Source: an uncultured Phocaeicola sp. (GTDB lineage: Bacteria > Bacteroidota > Bacteroidia > Bacteroidales > Bacteroidaceae). From it: a stretch of 64,000 nucleotides of DNA. How positions within the stretch are numbered: position 1 is the first letter of the stretch; the number at the start of each line of letters is the position of its first letter. Below are positions 43,790 through 52,748 of the stretch, one piece after another. Below the pieces are notes generated by a model. That model worked only from the letters and a program-made list of their open reading frames with translations. It had not been told where the DNA came from and made no database searches. Both the position numbers and the translations under genes were made by a program. The stretch is taken from contig CALUJE010000001.1 of assembly GCA_944320885.1 (NCBI GenBank), positions 186,001 to 250,000 of the forward strand, written 5' to 3'.

Positions 43790-46700
43790 TTAAAGTGTAA
43801 TATTGAATGACATATTAATGCTGCGGCTATAAGGATAAGAGGTACCTCTTTCATAGCGTACAGTTGACAGGCGGAATAAGTCTGAGGCTCCAAGAGTCAG
43901 TCGCAAGCGTTGTATTCCCCATGATTGGATCAATGATTGTGGAAACTCATAGGCAAAGTTGATGCTCGACAGCCATATTTCATTCTCGTTCTCAACAAAT
44001 CGGCTGGAGTGTACGAACTGTTGTCCACCGGTAGCACTGAGGTTCAGGTAAGGTACCAGGTCACCCGGTTGTTTCCATCTCTCGGTGAATGCTCTTACGT
44101 CTGCATTGTATTGCGGATTGATGTTTTCAATCTTGGCTGCACGGGTTGAGTTATAGATATCACCTCCGAAGGTATAGCTGAAGTTTATACCCAGATAGAA
44201 ATTCTTATACATGAAGTCTGTTGAGAAGTTACCTTCAACATCCGGATTGGTATCTCCTACTACGACTTTGTCTTTTACGTCATATGTATAAGTGTAGGTT
44301 CCATCTTTCTTAATATATATTTCTTTTCCTGATGCAGGGTCGATTCCGGCAGAACGTACGGCATAGATTGCTGTAGGAGAACCGCCCTCTTCGTAAAGTA
44401 TACGTGGAACTGATTCATCAGATACGGCATTGTTTTCGTCATTCTTGCGCTGCAATGCTTCGGAGATATTCTTGATGACGGTCTTTGAATGAAGTCCGTT
44501 TACAGAAACCGTCCAGCTGAAGTCTTTAGTAACGATAGGTTTACCCCATACGGCAAATTCGATACCGTTGCTTTCCTGTGCGCCGTAGTTATCTTTTACA
44601 GTGCTGGCTCCGGATGATGGAGGTAATGATATGTCGATAAGCATATCGTCGGTATATTCGTTATAGTAGTCAAAGTTGACATTCAGGCGCTCATCAAAGA
44701 ATGAAGAAGTGATACCTACATTCAGCTTTTTGGTAGTCTGCCAGGTAAGATCCGGATTAGGCATGGCCATAGGCACTGCACCTACGCCCCCAAGGTGGAT
44801 GTTGCTGATGTAATATTTATAGGTAGAGATAGCCTGATATGGTGAGAATTTTACGCTACCGGTATATCCGTAACTTCCTCTCAGACGTAACATATCTACC
44901 CATCCTAGCTGTTTGATGAATTCTTCGTTATGCAAGTTATATCCGGCACCTACTGACCAGAACGGTGCATATTTGTTGTTCTCTCCAAACTTGGAAGAAC
45001 CAGACATACGGTATGAACCATCGATGATGTAGCGGTTTTTCCATGTAAAGTTTGCAGCAGCGAAGGCACCTACGCTGGTAGCAAGGTCTTCACTTCCGTA
45101 TGGGGTAGTGTCAGAGTAAGATGCTGCGTATCCGAAATCGGTCAGGTTATCAGACAAGAAACCTGAAGCGATGCTTGTGCGTGAAGAACTGTTCTCTTTT
45201 TTGATTTCACCTCCCACGTTCAATGTAAACAGTGTACCGTCATTATCGAAGCTGTGTATCCAGTTACCGACTACTTTGAACGAATAATTGTCTTCGTCAT
45301 TGTTGGTTAATGTATAGCTTCCTTTTTTCAACGGGTCTGTTACATCTTTAAACTGCATGGAAAGAGGAGATACAAAATCATCGGCCGTACCTTTTGCCGT
45401 GAGCAATGAACCTTGTGCCGTGATGTACAAATTCGGTTTGAAGTTATAACGTGCACTCAAAGACAGGTTCTGAGTACGGGTTTCTTCAGTAGAGAAGCTA
45501 CTTAGTGATGCCTCATAAAGAGGATTGGTCATATCCCATGACAATAATGAACGGAGTTCTCCGTTTTCATCGTAAGGAGAGTCATAAGGATTCATTTGCA
45601 ACCATGTGTCATAACTTCCGTATTTGGAGTTGCGGATATTGGTTTGCTGGTGGCTGGCTCTTAAGGTAAGCACCAGTTTTTCTTTGAGGCGGTATGCCAG
45701 GTAGAGCTCGAGACCATAATTCTTTCGTCCGTCATCTTTCATGACACCGTTCTTGTCGGTAAAGTTTCCGGTAATATTATATTCAATGCTTCCTCCACGT
45801 CCCGATACAGAGAGTGAATGAGTCTGTGAGAATCCTGTACGTATTGGTTTTGACTTCCAGTCGGTATTGATGCCGCTGCTTACCAGAGCCAGTTTCTCAT
45901 AATAGGTATTATCCATGCTTCCGTTGCTGCTGTCGTATAATCCGGCCAGTCTTTCCAACTCCAGTTTTTGTTGTGAGTTGCATAAGTCATAACTTGACAG
46001 GTCAGCAAAACTGAAATCTGGAGTAAATGTATATCGGATACGTACTGGTGCCTGTTCCACTCTTTTACGTTCAATAACGATAACACCGTTTGCGGCATTT
46101 TCACCGTAAAGTGCGGTAGCTGAAGCATCTTTAAGGATATCTACACGCTCAATATCGTACATGTTGATATCGTATAAGTCCTGTAATGTAGATTCCACTC
46201 CGTCTATAACAATAAGAGGAGCATTCAGTCCGGCTTCATTGTCAGTAGCCAGTGATGTAGTACTACGTATTACAAGATCTGGAATATTGTTGGGGTTTGA
46301 TCCCATTGCATTGTTCTTGTTTATCTTGATAGAAGGGTCAAGAACAGACAATGCCTGTAATACATTGTTGGGTGATATGCTCAACAACTGTTCAGAGGTT
46401 ACAGTGCGTGCAGCACCTGTATAAGTTTGTTTGGAACGTGTAAAGAAACCGTTGACTACGACTTCATCCATCGTATTGGCATCTTCTTTCAACGCTACTT
46501 TTATATCGTTTCCTTCCGGACTGATTACTTGTTCGCTGTAACCGACGAACGAGAATTTAAGCTGAGCGCCACGGGGAATATTTACGCTGAACTTACCGTC
46601 GATGTCTGTAACTACACCGGTAATCATTTTTCCACCTTTTATAACAGATACGTTGACGCCAATCATAGGTTCACCGTTGCGCTCGTCAGTTACGATACCT

Positions 46701-47068
46701 TTTATTTCCCCGGCTTGTGTAGTAGGAGAGATGACGATTGTATTATCTTTTATAGTTGCAGAAAGTCCTGTATTTTTCAGGCATTGTTTTACTGCCTCAA
46801 GTACCTCCATGTCTTTTACATTGATGTTGACAGGCGGTATGTTTGCTATGTCCTCGTCGCTGTAAATGAGCCGCATGCCCGTTTGTTCCTTGATAGTAGA
46901 CAATACTTTCTCCAATTGGGCATTCTTTAACTGTAAAGTTATTCTTTTTATGTTCTGAGCCATTGCATTGCCTAAAGTCAATGAACCCAGAAGCAAACAC
47001 GCAAAGAGCCTTTTGCTAAAGCCCGTTGCCCTGCCTTGTCGCAGGAATAGATTCTCTCTGTTTTTCAT
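43790..47068 (-). CDS. SusC/RagA-family TonB-dependent transducer-transporter with STN domain
   Basis: A 1092-residue outer-membrane receptor. After the signal region (about 1-37) comes an STN signalling domain (residues about 42-113, LEKVLSTIKEQTGMRLIYSDED), then a carboxypeptidase-regulatory-like domain (about 118-198), a TonB box/plug (MDEVVVNGFFTR, then plug to ~340) and a 22-strand barrel ending in aromatic MSFNITL. The STN domain means it can signal to an anti-sigma factor, and fecR lies directly upstream (28 bp). It moves ligand across the outer membrane using TonB energy. Architecture fits a SusC that autoregulates through FecR and an ECF sigma factor. Confidence 0.95.
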   Translation of the reverse strand: MKNRENLFLRQGRATGFSKRLFACLLLGSLTLGNAMAQNIKRITLQLKNAQLEKVLSTIKEQTGMRLIYSDEDIANIPPVNINVKDMEVLEAVKQCLKNTGLSATIKDNTIVISPTTQAGEIKGIVTDERNGEPMIGVNVSVIKGGKMITGVVTDIDGKFSVNIPRGAQLKFSFVGYSEQVISPEGNDIKVALKEDANTMDEVVVNGFFTRSKQTYTGAARTVTSEQLLSISPNNVLQALSVLDPSIKINKNNAMGSNPNNIPDLVIRSTTSLATDNEAGLNAPLIVIDGVESTLQDLYDINMYDIERVDILKDASATALYGENAANGVIVIERKRVEQAPVRIRYTFTPDFSFADLSSYDLCNSQQKLELERLAGLYDSSNGSMDNTYYEKLALVSSGINTDWKSKPIRTGFSQTHSLSVSGRGGSIEYNITGNFTDKNGVMKDDGRKNYGLELYLAYRLKEKLVLTLRASHQQTNIRNSKYGSYDTWLQMNPYDSPYDENGELRSLLSWDMTNPLYEASLSSFSTEETRTQNLSLSARYNFKPNLYITAQGSLLTAKGTADDFVSPLSMQFKDVTDPLKKGSYTLTNNDEDNYSFKVVGNWIHSFDNDGTLFTLNVGGEIKKENSSSRTSIASGFLSDNLTDFGYAASYSDTTPYGSEDLATSVGAFAAANFTWKNRYIIDGSYRMSGSSKFGENNKYAPFWSVGAGYNLHNEEFIKQLGWVDMLRLRGSYGYTGSVKFSPYQAISTYKYYISNIHLGGVGAVPMAMPNPDLTWQTTKKLNVGITSSFFDERLNVNFDYYNEYTDDMLIDISLPPSSGASTVKDNYGAQESNGIEFAVWGKPIVTKDFSWTVSVNGLHSKTVIKNISEALQRKNDENNAVSDESVPRILYEEGGSPTAIYAVRSAGIDPASGKEIYIKKDGTYTYTYDVKDKVVVGDTNPDVEGNFSTDFMYKNFYLGINFSYTFGGDIYNSTRAAKIENINPQYNADVRAFTERWKQPGDLVPYLNLSATGGQQFVHSSRFVENENEIWLSSINFAYEFPQSLIQSWGIQRLRLTLGASDLFRLSTVRYERGTSYPYSRSINMSFNITL

Positions 47069-47096
47069 CTCAATCTGTATAAAATTAATAATATGA

Positions 47097-48269
47097 TTAC
47101 TTTTGTTCTTCTATAATTATACCGTTTCGGTTAGCCTTGAAACGAATCATTTTTGTCAGTTCAAACATGCCGGCAATATCAATAAAGTTGTCATAGCGTT
47201 TGACTTCACCCGTAAATGTTATGTTTTCAAGTTCTTTCTTAGCAAAACTGATAGGGATGTTATACCATCGTGAAAGGTCATTCATAATGGCCGAGAGAGG
47301 AGTCTGCCTGAAACTGTATATTCCGTTCTTCCATGATGTGTATATGCTGATATCTGTATCTTCTGTGGTGATTTCCTGTTCCTCTGCATGATAAGTGAGA
47401 AGTTGTCCCGGGTTTAGTACGTAGGTACCTTTATTGTGCTGAGGAGTAAAGTGTACACATCCGTTTTCAAGTGCTATTTGCAATATCTTTTCGTTTTCAT
47501 AGCAACGGAGGTTGAATGATGTACCTTTTACTTCTACAGTTCCGAATTCTGTATGGATTATGAAGGGTTGCTGATTTTCCATTTTTGCAACGTTGAAGTA
47601 AGCTTCTCCCTTGAATGCCATTTCACGCTTGTCTACTCCATATTCGGGTGCAAACTGAATATCGGACTCTGAATTCAGATAGATATTGCTTTGGTCTTTT
47701 AAAACAACGTTATATTCGCCGCCCCGTGGAACAATAATACGTTTTATATCTTTCACTCTGACAGCCGGTTGTTGTATAATACCTTGTGGTTCGTTATTCT
47801 CATTATTCAGACTTTTATTGTTGTCCGGATAATTGATGATAACTTTTTCGGTTTGTTTAGGCATAACCGTTTCTTCATCTCCAGAATAAGTATACAAGGT
47901 AGCCTGTTGTGTTCCCGGTTTTAAATCAGCCAGAACAATAACATTTTGCTCTTGTTTGTAATTTGTATATACCTGATATAGAATAACAGACAATAACAGA
48001 CATGCGGCAATAGCACCGGTCCATTTATACCATGCAATTTTCCGCTTGCGAGCCGGATGCATCTTTTTCTGAAGCTGTCTGTATAGTTCTGTTTCCTCTC
48101 CGGGAGTGTAGAGAGATGCCATATCCTGTAGAAAGTCTTTGCCGCTGTATTTTTTGTACAGGTTTTCATTATGCCGCGATGACGAACGCCATTGGCTAAG
48201 TTCTTTCTTTTCCTGTTCAGACAGGTCGGAAAGAATAGACTTTACTATCAGATATGCTATGTGTTTCAT
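47097..48269 (-). CDS. FecR-family anti-sigma factor
   Basis: A 390-residue inner-membrane regulator: cytoplasmic helical domain (1-85, HIAYLIVKSILSDLSEQEKKEL), one transmembrane helix (WTGAIAACLLLSVILYQVY), then a periplasmic FecR domain (VPRGGEYNVVLKDQSNIYLNSESDIQF; AFKGEAYFNVA; FGTVEVKGTSFNL) and a C-terminal DUF4974-like signal-receiving region. It should hold an ECF sigma factor and release it when the STN domain of the neighbouring SusC signals. The usual sigma gene upstream is missing. Start at 48269 is preferred: the longer frame to 48305 adds a non-conserved 12-residue stretch. Confidence 0.92.
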   Translation of the reverse strand: MKHIAYLIVKSILSDLSEQEKKELSQWRSSSRHNENLYKKYSGKDFLQDMASLYTPGEETELYRQLQKKMHPARKRKIAWYKWTGAIAACLLLSVILYQVYTNYKQEQNVIVLADLKPGTQQATLYTYSGDEETVMPKQTEKVIINYPDNNKSLNNENNEPQGIIQQPAVRVKDIKRIIVPRGGEYNVVLKDQSNIYLNSESDIQFAPEYGVDKREMAFKGEAYFNVAKMENQQPFIIHTEFGTVEVKGTSFNLRCYENEKILQIALENGCVHFTPQHNKGTYVLNPGQLLTYHAEEQEITTEDTDISIYTSWKNGIYSFRQTPLSAIMNDLSRWYNIPISFAKKELENITFTGEVKRYDNFIDIAGMFELTKMIRFKANRNGIIIEEQK

Positions 48270-48432
48270 GTGCTTTATAAGTGTTATTACATTATAAAGA
48301 CACACAGCGTTTGAAAAAGGGTCGCAGGAAATTAGATTTTTTTGCAGAAAAATTAATTTCTATTATTAAATATGTGTTTTAAGTACTCTTTTTGTATTCT
48401 CTCTTTCTTAAAAAGACTGTATTTCATAAAAG

Positions 48433-48473
48433 AAGGACGTGTGCTTTGTTGAAAAACGCCACGTCCTTTTTTA
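48433..48473. terminator. Hairpin between DUF4861 gene and fecR
   Basis: AAGGACGTG (48433-48441) pairs with CACGTCCTT (48460-48468); T-runs follow on both strands (TTTTTT on plus, TCTTTT on minus). It terminates the kduI-kduD-DUF4861 transcript and insulates fecR. Confidence 0.75.
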
Positions 48474-48487
48474 TTATGATAAACAGT

Positions 48488-49729
48488 TTATTCCACCTTT
48501 ATCTGTAACGGGTATTTCAGATTAAATGCAAAAGAGTGCAGATATTCTGTCCAGTTATCCATGGATTGGATATCGGCTTTGCTCCATCCAGATCCCCAGT
48601 AATATGTATATTTCATGTCAGGCGTATAGTTACTTTTAGCCAGTATATGTCCGAATGCTCCTCCTCTTAACTTTTTGCTTTTTTCCGGAGAGAAAGGACA
48701 GATGTAGATGTCTTCCGTATTTTGAGGGATGACTGCCCCGATGAAGATGCTTCCATTATTGTTTTTAGGATTGTCGGTATAATCTTCATAAGCGATGATG
48801 CCTTGTGTGTTATCATAATAGTGATTCTTGTTTGAGGGATGTATCACGATGCCTGTAACAATCTTGGTCTGTCGGGTGAGGTTTTCATAAAAGACTACGG
48901 CCTTGTTCAGATGTGAACCCTTATCCAGTGAGATAAGACGATGCTCTACGATGGCAGAGTCTTTTCCGAAAACAAATGGATGATATGTCAGTGCAACGGT
49001 GAAACGCAGCGGACCGTTGTCGAGTATCCGGGCTTCTTTATAACAATAAGGATAGATGATTTGTGAATCTTCGTCGAGTAGCGCTGCGGTACCTCCACCC
49101 AAAGTAGGGCCTACCGTATAGCAGTCCATACCGTCGCCATGGTCTATGTGATAGCTGATGCTTTTATAGAGTTGGTCGGCCGCTTTCTTGTCGATCTTTT
49201 TCAGTTCTTCAATCCGTTTGCGGGTTTCCTTGTCGAGTTCTTTGGCATATCGTTCGTCCACTATGAGCCGGTCGGTCGATTTTGTCCAGATGTCATATCC
49301 GTACATGCGTTGTCCGGCTTGTTGAAGTGCGGGACCGTAGAGCCGATAGGCCGCCTTGTCGTTTTCCCATGCCATATCATCCAGCCGTTCGGGATATTGT
49401 TTGCCGAAGACATAGCTCTGATAAGTTTGCGGCTTACCTTTCCGTATGGTAAAACTATGTTTAGAGTTTGCTCCAACCGATACGGGGAATATCACTTTCC
49501 GGTCATAGGTTATCTGATAGGGAATTTCCTTCTTGTCTTTATCGAGGATAATAAAATGAGAAGAGTCTGCCAGCTGTAACCGTGCGCTTATTTCTTTCAA
49601 ACTGATTTCAATGATTTCTTCATTCCGCTCGTTAGGTGTATTGTTGCTGACGGTGACTTTTACGTGACGGTTGGCAGCGCATGAAGCAAACAGGAACAAG
49701 CCTGTCAGAAACAGGGATATGTATTTCAT
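48488..49729 (-). CDS. DUF4861-family lipoprotein of the uronate locus
   Basis: A 413-residue lipoprotein (SLFLTGLFLFASCAANRHVK). Beta-rich segments include VTVSNNTPNERNEEIIEISLKE, a pattern typical of DUF4861. HIDHGDGMDCYTVGPTLGGG in the middle and the C-terminal AFNLKYPLQIKVE are the most distinctive regions. Proteins of this family recur beside pectin, alginate and other uronic acid degradation genes, but I know of no proven activity. It lies 95 bp downstream of kduD on the same strand and ends at a terminator, so it is probably part of the kdu transcript. Confidence 0.8.
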   Translation of the reverse strand: MKYISLFLTGLFLFASCAANRHVKVTVSNNTPNERNEEIIEISLKEISARLQLADSSHFIILDKDKKEIPYQITYDRKVIFPVSVGANSKHSFTIRKGKPQTYQSYVFGKQYPERLDDMAWENDKAAYRLYGPALQQAGQRMYGYDIWTKSTDRLIVDERYAKELDKETRKRIEELKKIDKKAADQLYKSISYHIDHGDGMDCYTVGPTLGGGTAALLDEDSQIIYPYCYKEARILDNGPLRFTVALTYHPFVFGKDSAIVEHRLISLDKGSHLNKAVVFYENLTRQTKIVTGIVIHPSNKNHYYDNTQGIIAYEDYTDNPKNNNGSIFIGAVIPQNTEDIYICPFSPEKSKKLRGGAFGHILAKSNYTPDMKYTYYWGSGWSKADIQSMDNWTEYLHSFAFNLKYPLQIKVE

Positions 49730-49824
49730 GATAATGATAGTTTATGCAAACGAGCGACTTTATTTCCCCGCCATACAGGCAAAGAGATAAGCCGCTCGTT
49801 CTTATGGTTTAAAGCAATGCTTTG

Positions 49825-50619
49825 TTATTTCGGTTGTTTACCGATGTAAGCAAGGATACCGCCGTCAACGTAAAGTACCTGTCCGTTTACGAAGTTTGAA
49901 GCGTCTGATGCAAGGAATACAACAGAACCCATCAAGTCTTCAGGAGTTCCCCAGCGGGCAGCCGGAGTCTTGGCTACGATGAATGAGTCGAACGGATGGC
50001 GTGAGCCGTCGGCCTGACGTTCGCGGAGCGGAGCAGTTTGCGGAGTAGCGATGTAACCCGGACCGATACCGTTACACTGGATGTTGAATTCACCGTATTC
50101 TGAAGCGATGTTGCGGGTAAGCATCTTGAGTCCGCCTTTTGCTGCAGCATATGCAGAAACGGTTTCACGACCCAGTTCGCTCATCATAGAGCAGATGTTG
50201 ATAATCTTTCCGTGACCTTTCTTAATCATGCCGGGGATAACGGCTTTTGACATGATGAACGGAGCGGTAAGGTCGATATCGATTACCTGACGGAATTCTT
50301 CAACCTTCATGTCAGTCATCGGAATACGTTTGATGATTCCGGCATTGTTTACAAGAATATCGATGGTGCCGAGAGTCTTTTCGATGTCGGCAATCATTGC
50401 GCTTACTTCGTCTTCTTTAGTTACGTCGCACAAATATCCTTTAGCTTCGATGCCAAGTGCCTTATAGTCGGCCAGTGCCTGTTCCATATGTTCTTTACCG
50501 CGGCAGTTGAATGCGATTTTTGCACCAGCTTCTGCCAAAGCCTGTGCCATGGCGAAACCGATACCGTAAGCGGCGCCGGTAACCAAGGCTACTTTACCTT
50601 CGAGTGAAAAATTTACCAT
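49825..50619 (-). CDS. kduD: 2-dehydro-3-deoxy-D-gluconate 5-dehydrogenase KduD
   Basis: A 264-residue classical SDR. The coenzyme motif is VTGAAYGIGFAMAQALAEAGA, NNAG is in ILVNNAGIIKR, the catalytic Ser/Tyr/Lys occur in INICSMMSELG and SAYAAAKGGLK. The subfamily is supported by the kduI neighbour 28 bp upstream and by the KduD-like GYIATPQTAPLRERQADGSRHPFDSFI segment. It reduces 3-deoxy-D-glycero-2,5-hexodiulosonate to 2-keto-3-deoxygluconate in pectin and uronate breakdown. The cytoplasm is the expected location. Confidence 0.93.
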   Translation of the reverse strand: MVNFSLEGKVALVTGAAYGIGFAMAQALAEAGAKIAFNCRGKEHMEQALADYKALGIEAKGYLCDVTKEDEVSAMIADIEKTLGTIDILVNNAGIIKRIPMTDMKVEEFRQVIDIDLTAPFIMSKAVIPGMIKKGHGKIINICSMMSELGRETVSAYAAAKGGLKMLTRNIASEYGEFNIQCNGIGPGYIATPQTAPLRERQADGSRHPFDSFIVAKTPAARWGTPEDLMGSVVFLASDASNFVNGQVLYVDGGILAYIGKQPK

Positions 50620-50647
50620 AGTTGTATGTTCTTTGTTTTAATATGAT

Positions 50648-51490
50648 TTATTTTAAATCGGTTATCAGTGAAAAGTCCTGGTCGCCGTAGTCAAGATTCT
50701 CGCCTCCCATACCCCAGATAAAGGTATAGTTGTGTGTGGCGGCAGCACTGTGTATCGACCATTCGGGCGACAGTACGGCCTGGTCTCCTTTCATCCACAG
50801 GTGGCGTGTTTCGTTTACCTCACCCATGAAGTGGCATACGGCCTGGTCTTCGGGAATTTCAAAATAGAAATAAGCTTCCATGCGGCGGCTGTGTACGTGT
50901 GCCGGCATGGTATTCCACACGGAACCCGGTTTCAGTTCGGTCATTCCCATCTGAAGCTGGCAGGTGGGGAGTACCTGATTTACAATCATCTTGTTGATTA
51001 CCCGATGGTTGGAACCTTCGAGCGAACCCATTTCCACGCTGATGGCGTCGGCCTTGCTTATCTTCTTGTCGGGGTAGTTGCAGTGTGCAGTGGTTGAGTT
51101 GAAATAGAACTTGGCCGGATGTGCTGCATCTTTGCTGCTGAAAGTGATTTCACGGTCGCCGCTTCCCAGATAGAGCGCTTCCTTATAGTCAAGTTCGTAT
51201 ACATTGTCATCGGCCTTGACGATTCCCGGTCCGCCTACGTTAAAAATACCCAGCTCGCGACGGGTAGTGAAGTAGGGTGCTTTCAGAGGGTCGATGGCTT
51301 CAAGGCGAAGCGTTTCGTTAACAGGCAGTGCACCTCCCACAATCATACGGTCGTACATGGAGTAAACCATGTTTACCTCGTCGGCCACAAATACGTTTTC
51401 AATAAGGAAATCTCTGCGAATCCTTGCGGTATCATAATTTTTTGCATCCTCCGGATGGGCTGCATAACGGATTTCGTAGTTCGTTCTCAT
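50648..51490 (-). CDS. kduI: 5-dehydro-4-deoxy-D-glucuronate isomerase KduI
   Basis: The 280-residue cupin isomerase is full length. Typical KduI segments are YEIRYAAHPEDAKNYDT at the N-terminus, GGALPVNETLRLEA, the metal-binding PAHVHSRRMEAYFYFE (two His and a Glu) and ending SIHSAAATHNYTFIWGMGGENLDYGDQD. It interconverts the unsaturated-uronate product 5-keto-4-deoxyuronate with the substrate of KduD. The gene starts the kduI-kduD-DUF4861 transcript from the promoter at 51540. The pectate lyase gene is 1.3 kb away on the other strand. Confidence 0.96.
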   Translation of the reverse strand: MRTNYEIRYAAHPEDAKNYDTARIRRDFLIENVFVADEVNMVYSMYDRMIVGGALPVNETLRLEAIDPLKAPYFTTRRELGIFNVGGPGIVKADDNVYELDYKEALYLGSGDREITFSSKDAAHPAKFYFNSTTAHCNYPDKKISKADAISVEMGSLEGSNHRVINKMIVNQVLPTCQLQMGMTELKPGSVWNTMPAHVHSRRMEAYFYFEIPEDQAVCHFMGEVNETRHLWMKGDQAVLSPEWSIHSAAATHNYTFIWGMGGENLDYGDQDFSLITDLK

Positions 51491-51539
51491 AGTTCTGTTT
51501 GTATGTTATAGATAGTTTTTCAGTTAAATAAGTGACACA

Positions 51540-51547
51540 CAAAGATA
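51540..51547 (-). promoter_or_regulatory. Bacteroidetes promoter (-7 TATCTTTG) for kduI
   Basis: TATCTTTG matches TAnnTTTG, 49 bp before the kduI ATG. ATTG, one base off TTTG, lies 21 bp further upstream (after CCTAAATA), giving an acceptable -33 box. Confidence 0.55.
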
Positions 51548-51717
51548 ATCTAAAATAAAGAGTCTGGGCAATTATTTAGGTAAAATTATGCAGACCTATA
51601 AAAAAATATTCATAGCCATGAGTTTGTAAATCATAGGCTATGAATAATAAAACAATAAGTTATGCCTTTGGATATTATGGCCTTGTTTTTTATGTTGATA
51701 AGTTATGTGTTGAGGCT

Positions 51718-52416
51718 TCAGAAGCGAACTCCTGCGCTGATAAAGAACGAATGCATGAATCGTTGCTTTTTCGGATTCAGTTTCTTGCCCTCTACGCTGA
51801 TGTGGCGCAGGCAGTCGTAAGGGTCGTAAGTAGAAAACGTGTATCCGGCCGAAAAGACGATTGTTCCATCTATTTCGAGCGATGCAGCACTTTTCACGTG
51901 GTAGAAAACACCGGCTCCCCCTTTATTATGGAAACGTTCGGTTTTCAGAGGAATCCATGTTCCGGCACGGTCGGGTATGTAATCCACGTCAATGCTCCGG
52001 TTGGCAGGCAAGGGAAGGGTAAGTCCCGGTGATAGCGACAGATAAAGCGTATAGTCTTTGTCTTCGCCCAGTGTGATACAGGGCGACTGAAACGTGAGCG
52101 ATGGTCTGATGGCAAAGAATGAGTGGAGTGCATTATTGTCTGCCGTACTCCAGCGTAGAGTTCCGTCTTGCGAAGTACCGTTAAACCCGTTGCCGTCGGT
52201 GGCACGGCTGAACAGTACTCCCATTCCGATGCCGGCATAACGAAGTGGCATATAGGTGACCGACGGTTCTACTTCCCATGCGGAATAGTTGTTGAGAGCA
52301 CCGGCCAATTCTATCTTCCAGTGTTTGGGTGTTTCTTTTTCCTGTGCCTGTGTGTGCTGGGTGCAGACGAATGTGGCAAGCATGGCTGCGCAGAGTGATG
52401 ACAATGTTCGTTTCAT
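51718..52416 (-). CDS. Predicted outer-membrane beta-barrel protein
   Basis: A 232-residue exported protein (MKRTLSSLCAAMLATFVCTQHTQAQ). The mature part alternates polar and hydrophobic residues in strand-like stretches: WKIELAGALNNYSAWEVEPSVTY, LRYAGIGMGVLF, SFFAIRPSLTF, YTLYLSLSPGLTLPL and AASLEIDGTIVFSAGYTFS. It ends FISAGVRF, the aromatic C-terminus expected of a small OmpA/OprF-type barrel. I do not recognise its function. The start at 52416 is supported by the -7 box at 52459. It sits between kduI and the divergent pectate lyase gene. Confidence 0.75.
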   Translation of the reverse strand: MKRTLSSLCAAMLATFVCTQHTQAQEKETPKHWKIELAGALNNYSAWEVEPSVTYMPLRYAGIGMGVLFSRATDGNGFNGTSQDGTLRWSTADNNALHSFFAIRPSLTFQSPCITLGEDKDYTLYLSLSPGLTLPLPANRSIDVDYIPDRAGTWIPLKTERFHNKGGAGVFYHVKSAASLEIDGTIVFSAGYTFSTYDPYDCLRHISVEGKKLNPKKQRFMHSFFISAGVRF

Positions 52417-52458
52417 ACAGTAATCATGTTTTTGCTGTGTGTTGTTGGGAATCAGATG

Positions 52459-52466
52459 CAAAGGTA
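52459..52466 (-). promoter_or_regulatory. Bacteroidetes -7 box (TACCTTTG) for the beta-barrel gene
   Basis: An exact TAnnTTTG match on the minus strand, 43 bp before the ATG at 52416. It lies outside the frame chosen but would be only just upstream of the longer frame's start at 52461, so it favours the shorter protein. Confidence 0.5.
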
Positions 52467-52694
52467 GCGAGTGGATGCGGAATGTTTCCTGTTATATAAT
52501 GTACAATAGCAATGATGTTATATGATTGGTTTACAGCGATAATTACAGTCTAAGGCTTACTTTCTTAATGTACATTTGTATCTTTATTCTTCAGAAAGGC
52601 ATGCGTAGACCATATTGTCATTATCTGTTCTTTTCCTGATACGGAGTATTGATTTAACACTCAGAGTGCTACCGGTGAGCCGAATATCATTAAT

Positions 52695-52724
52695 TTTGTA
52701 AAGACATATGATGTCTGTAATTTG
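52695..52724 (+). promoter_or_regulatory. Candidate pectate lyase promoter (TTTG-N19-TAATTTG)
   Basis: TTTG (52695-52698) is followed after 19 bp by TAATTTG (52718-52724), one base short of the TAnnTTTG consensus. The start codon at 52749 lies 24 bp downstream. The rest of the 332-bp divergent interval (52417-52748) shows nothing else I can name. Confidence 0.4.
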
Positions 52725-52748
52725 TACTTATTCTTAAAGTCTGATAAT

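Noticed and set aside
48270..48487. Missing sigma gene hidden in the gap upstream of fecR
   Set aside because: The gap is 218 bp and contains a terminator; no frame long enough for a sigma factor is present on either strand.
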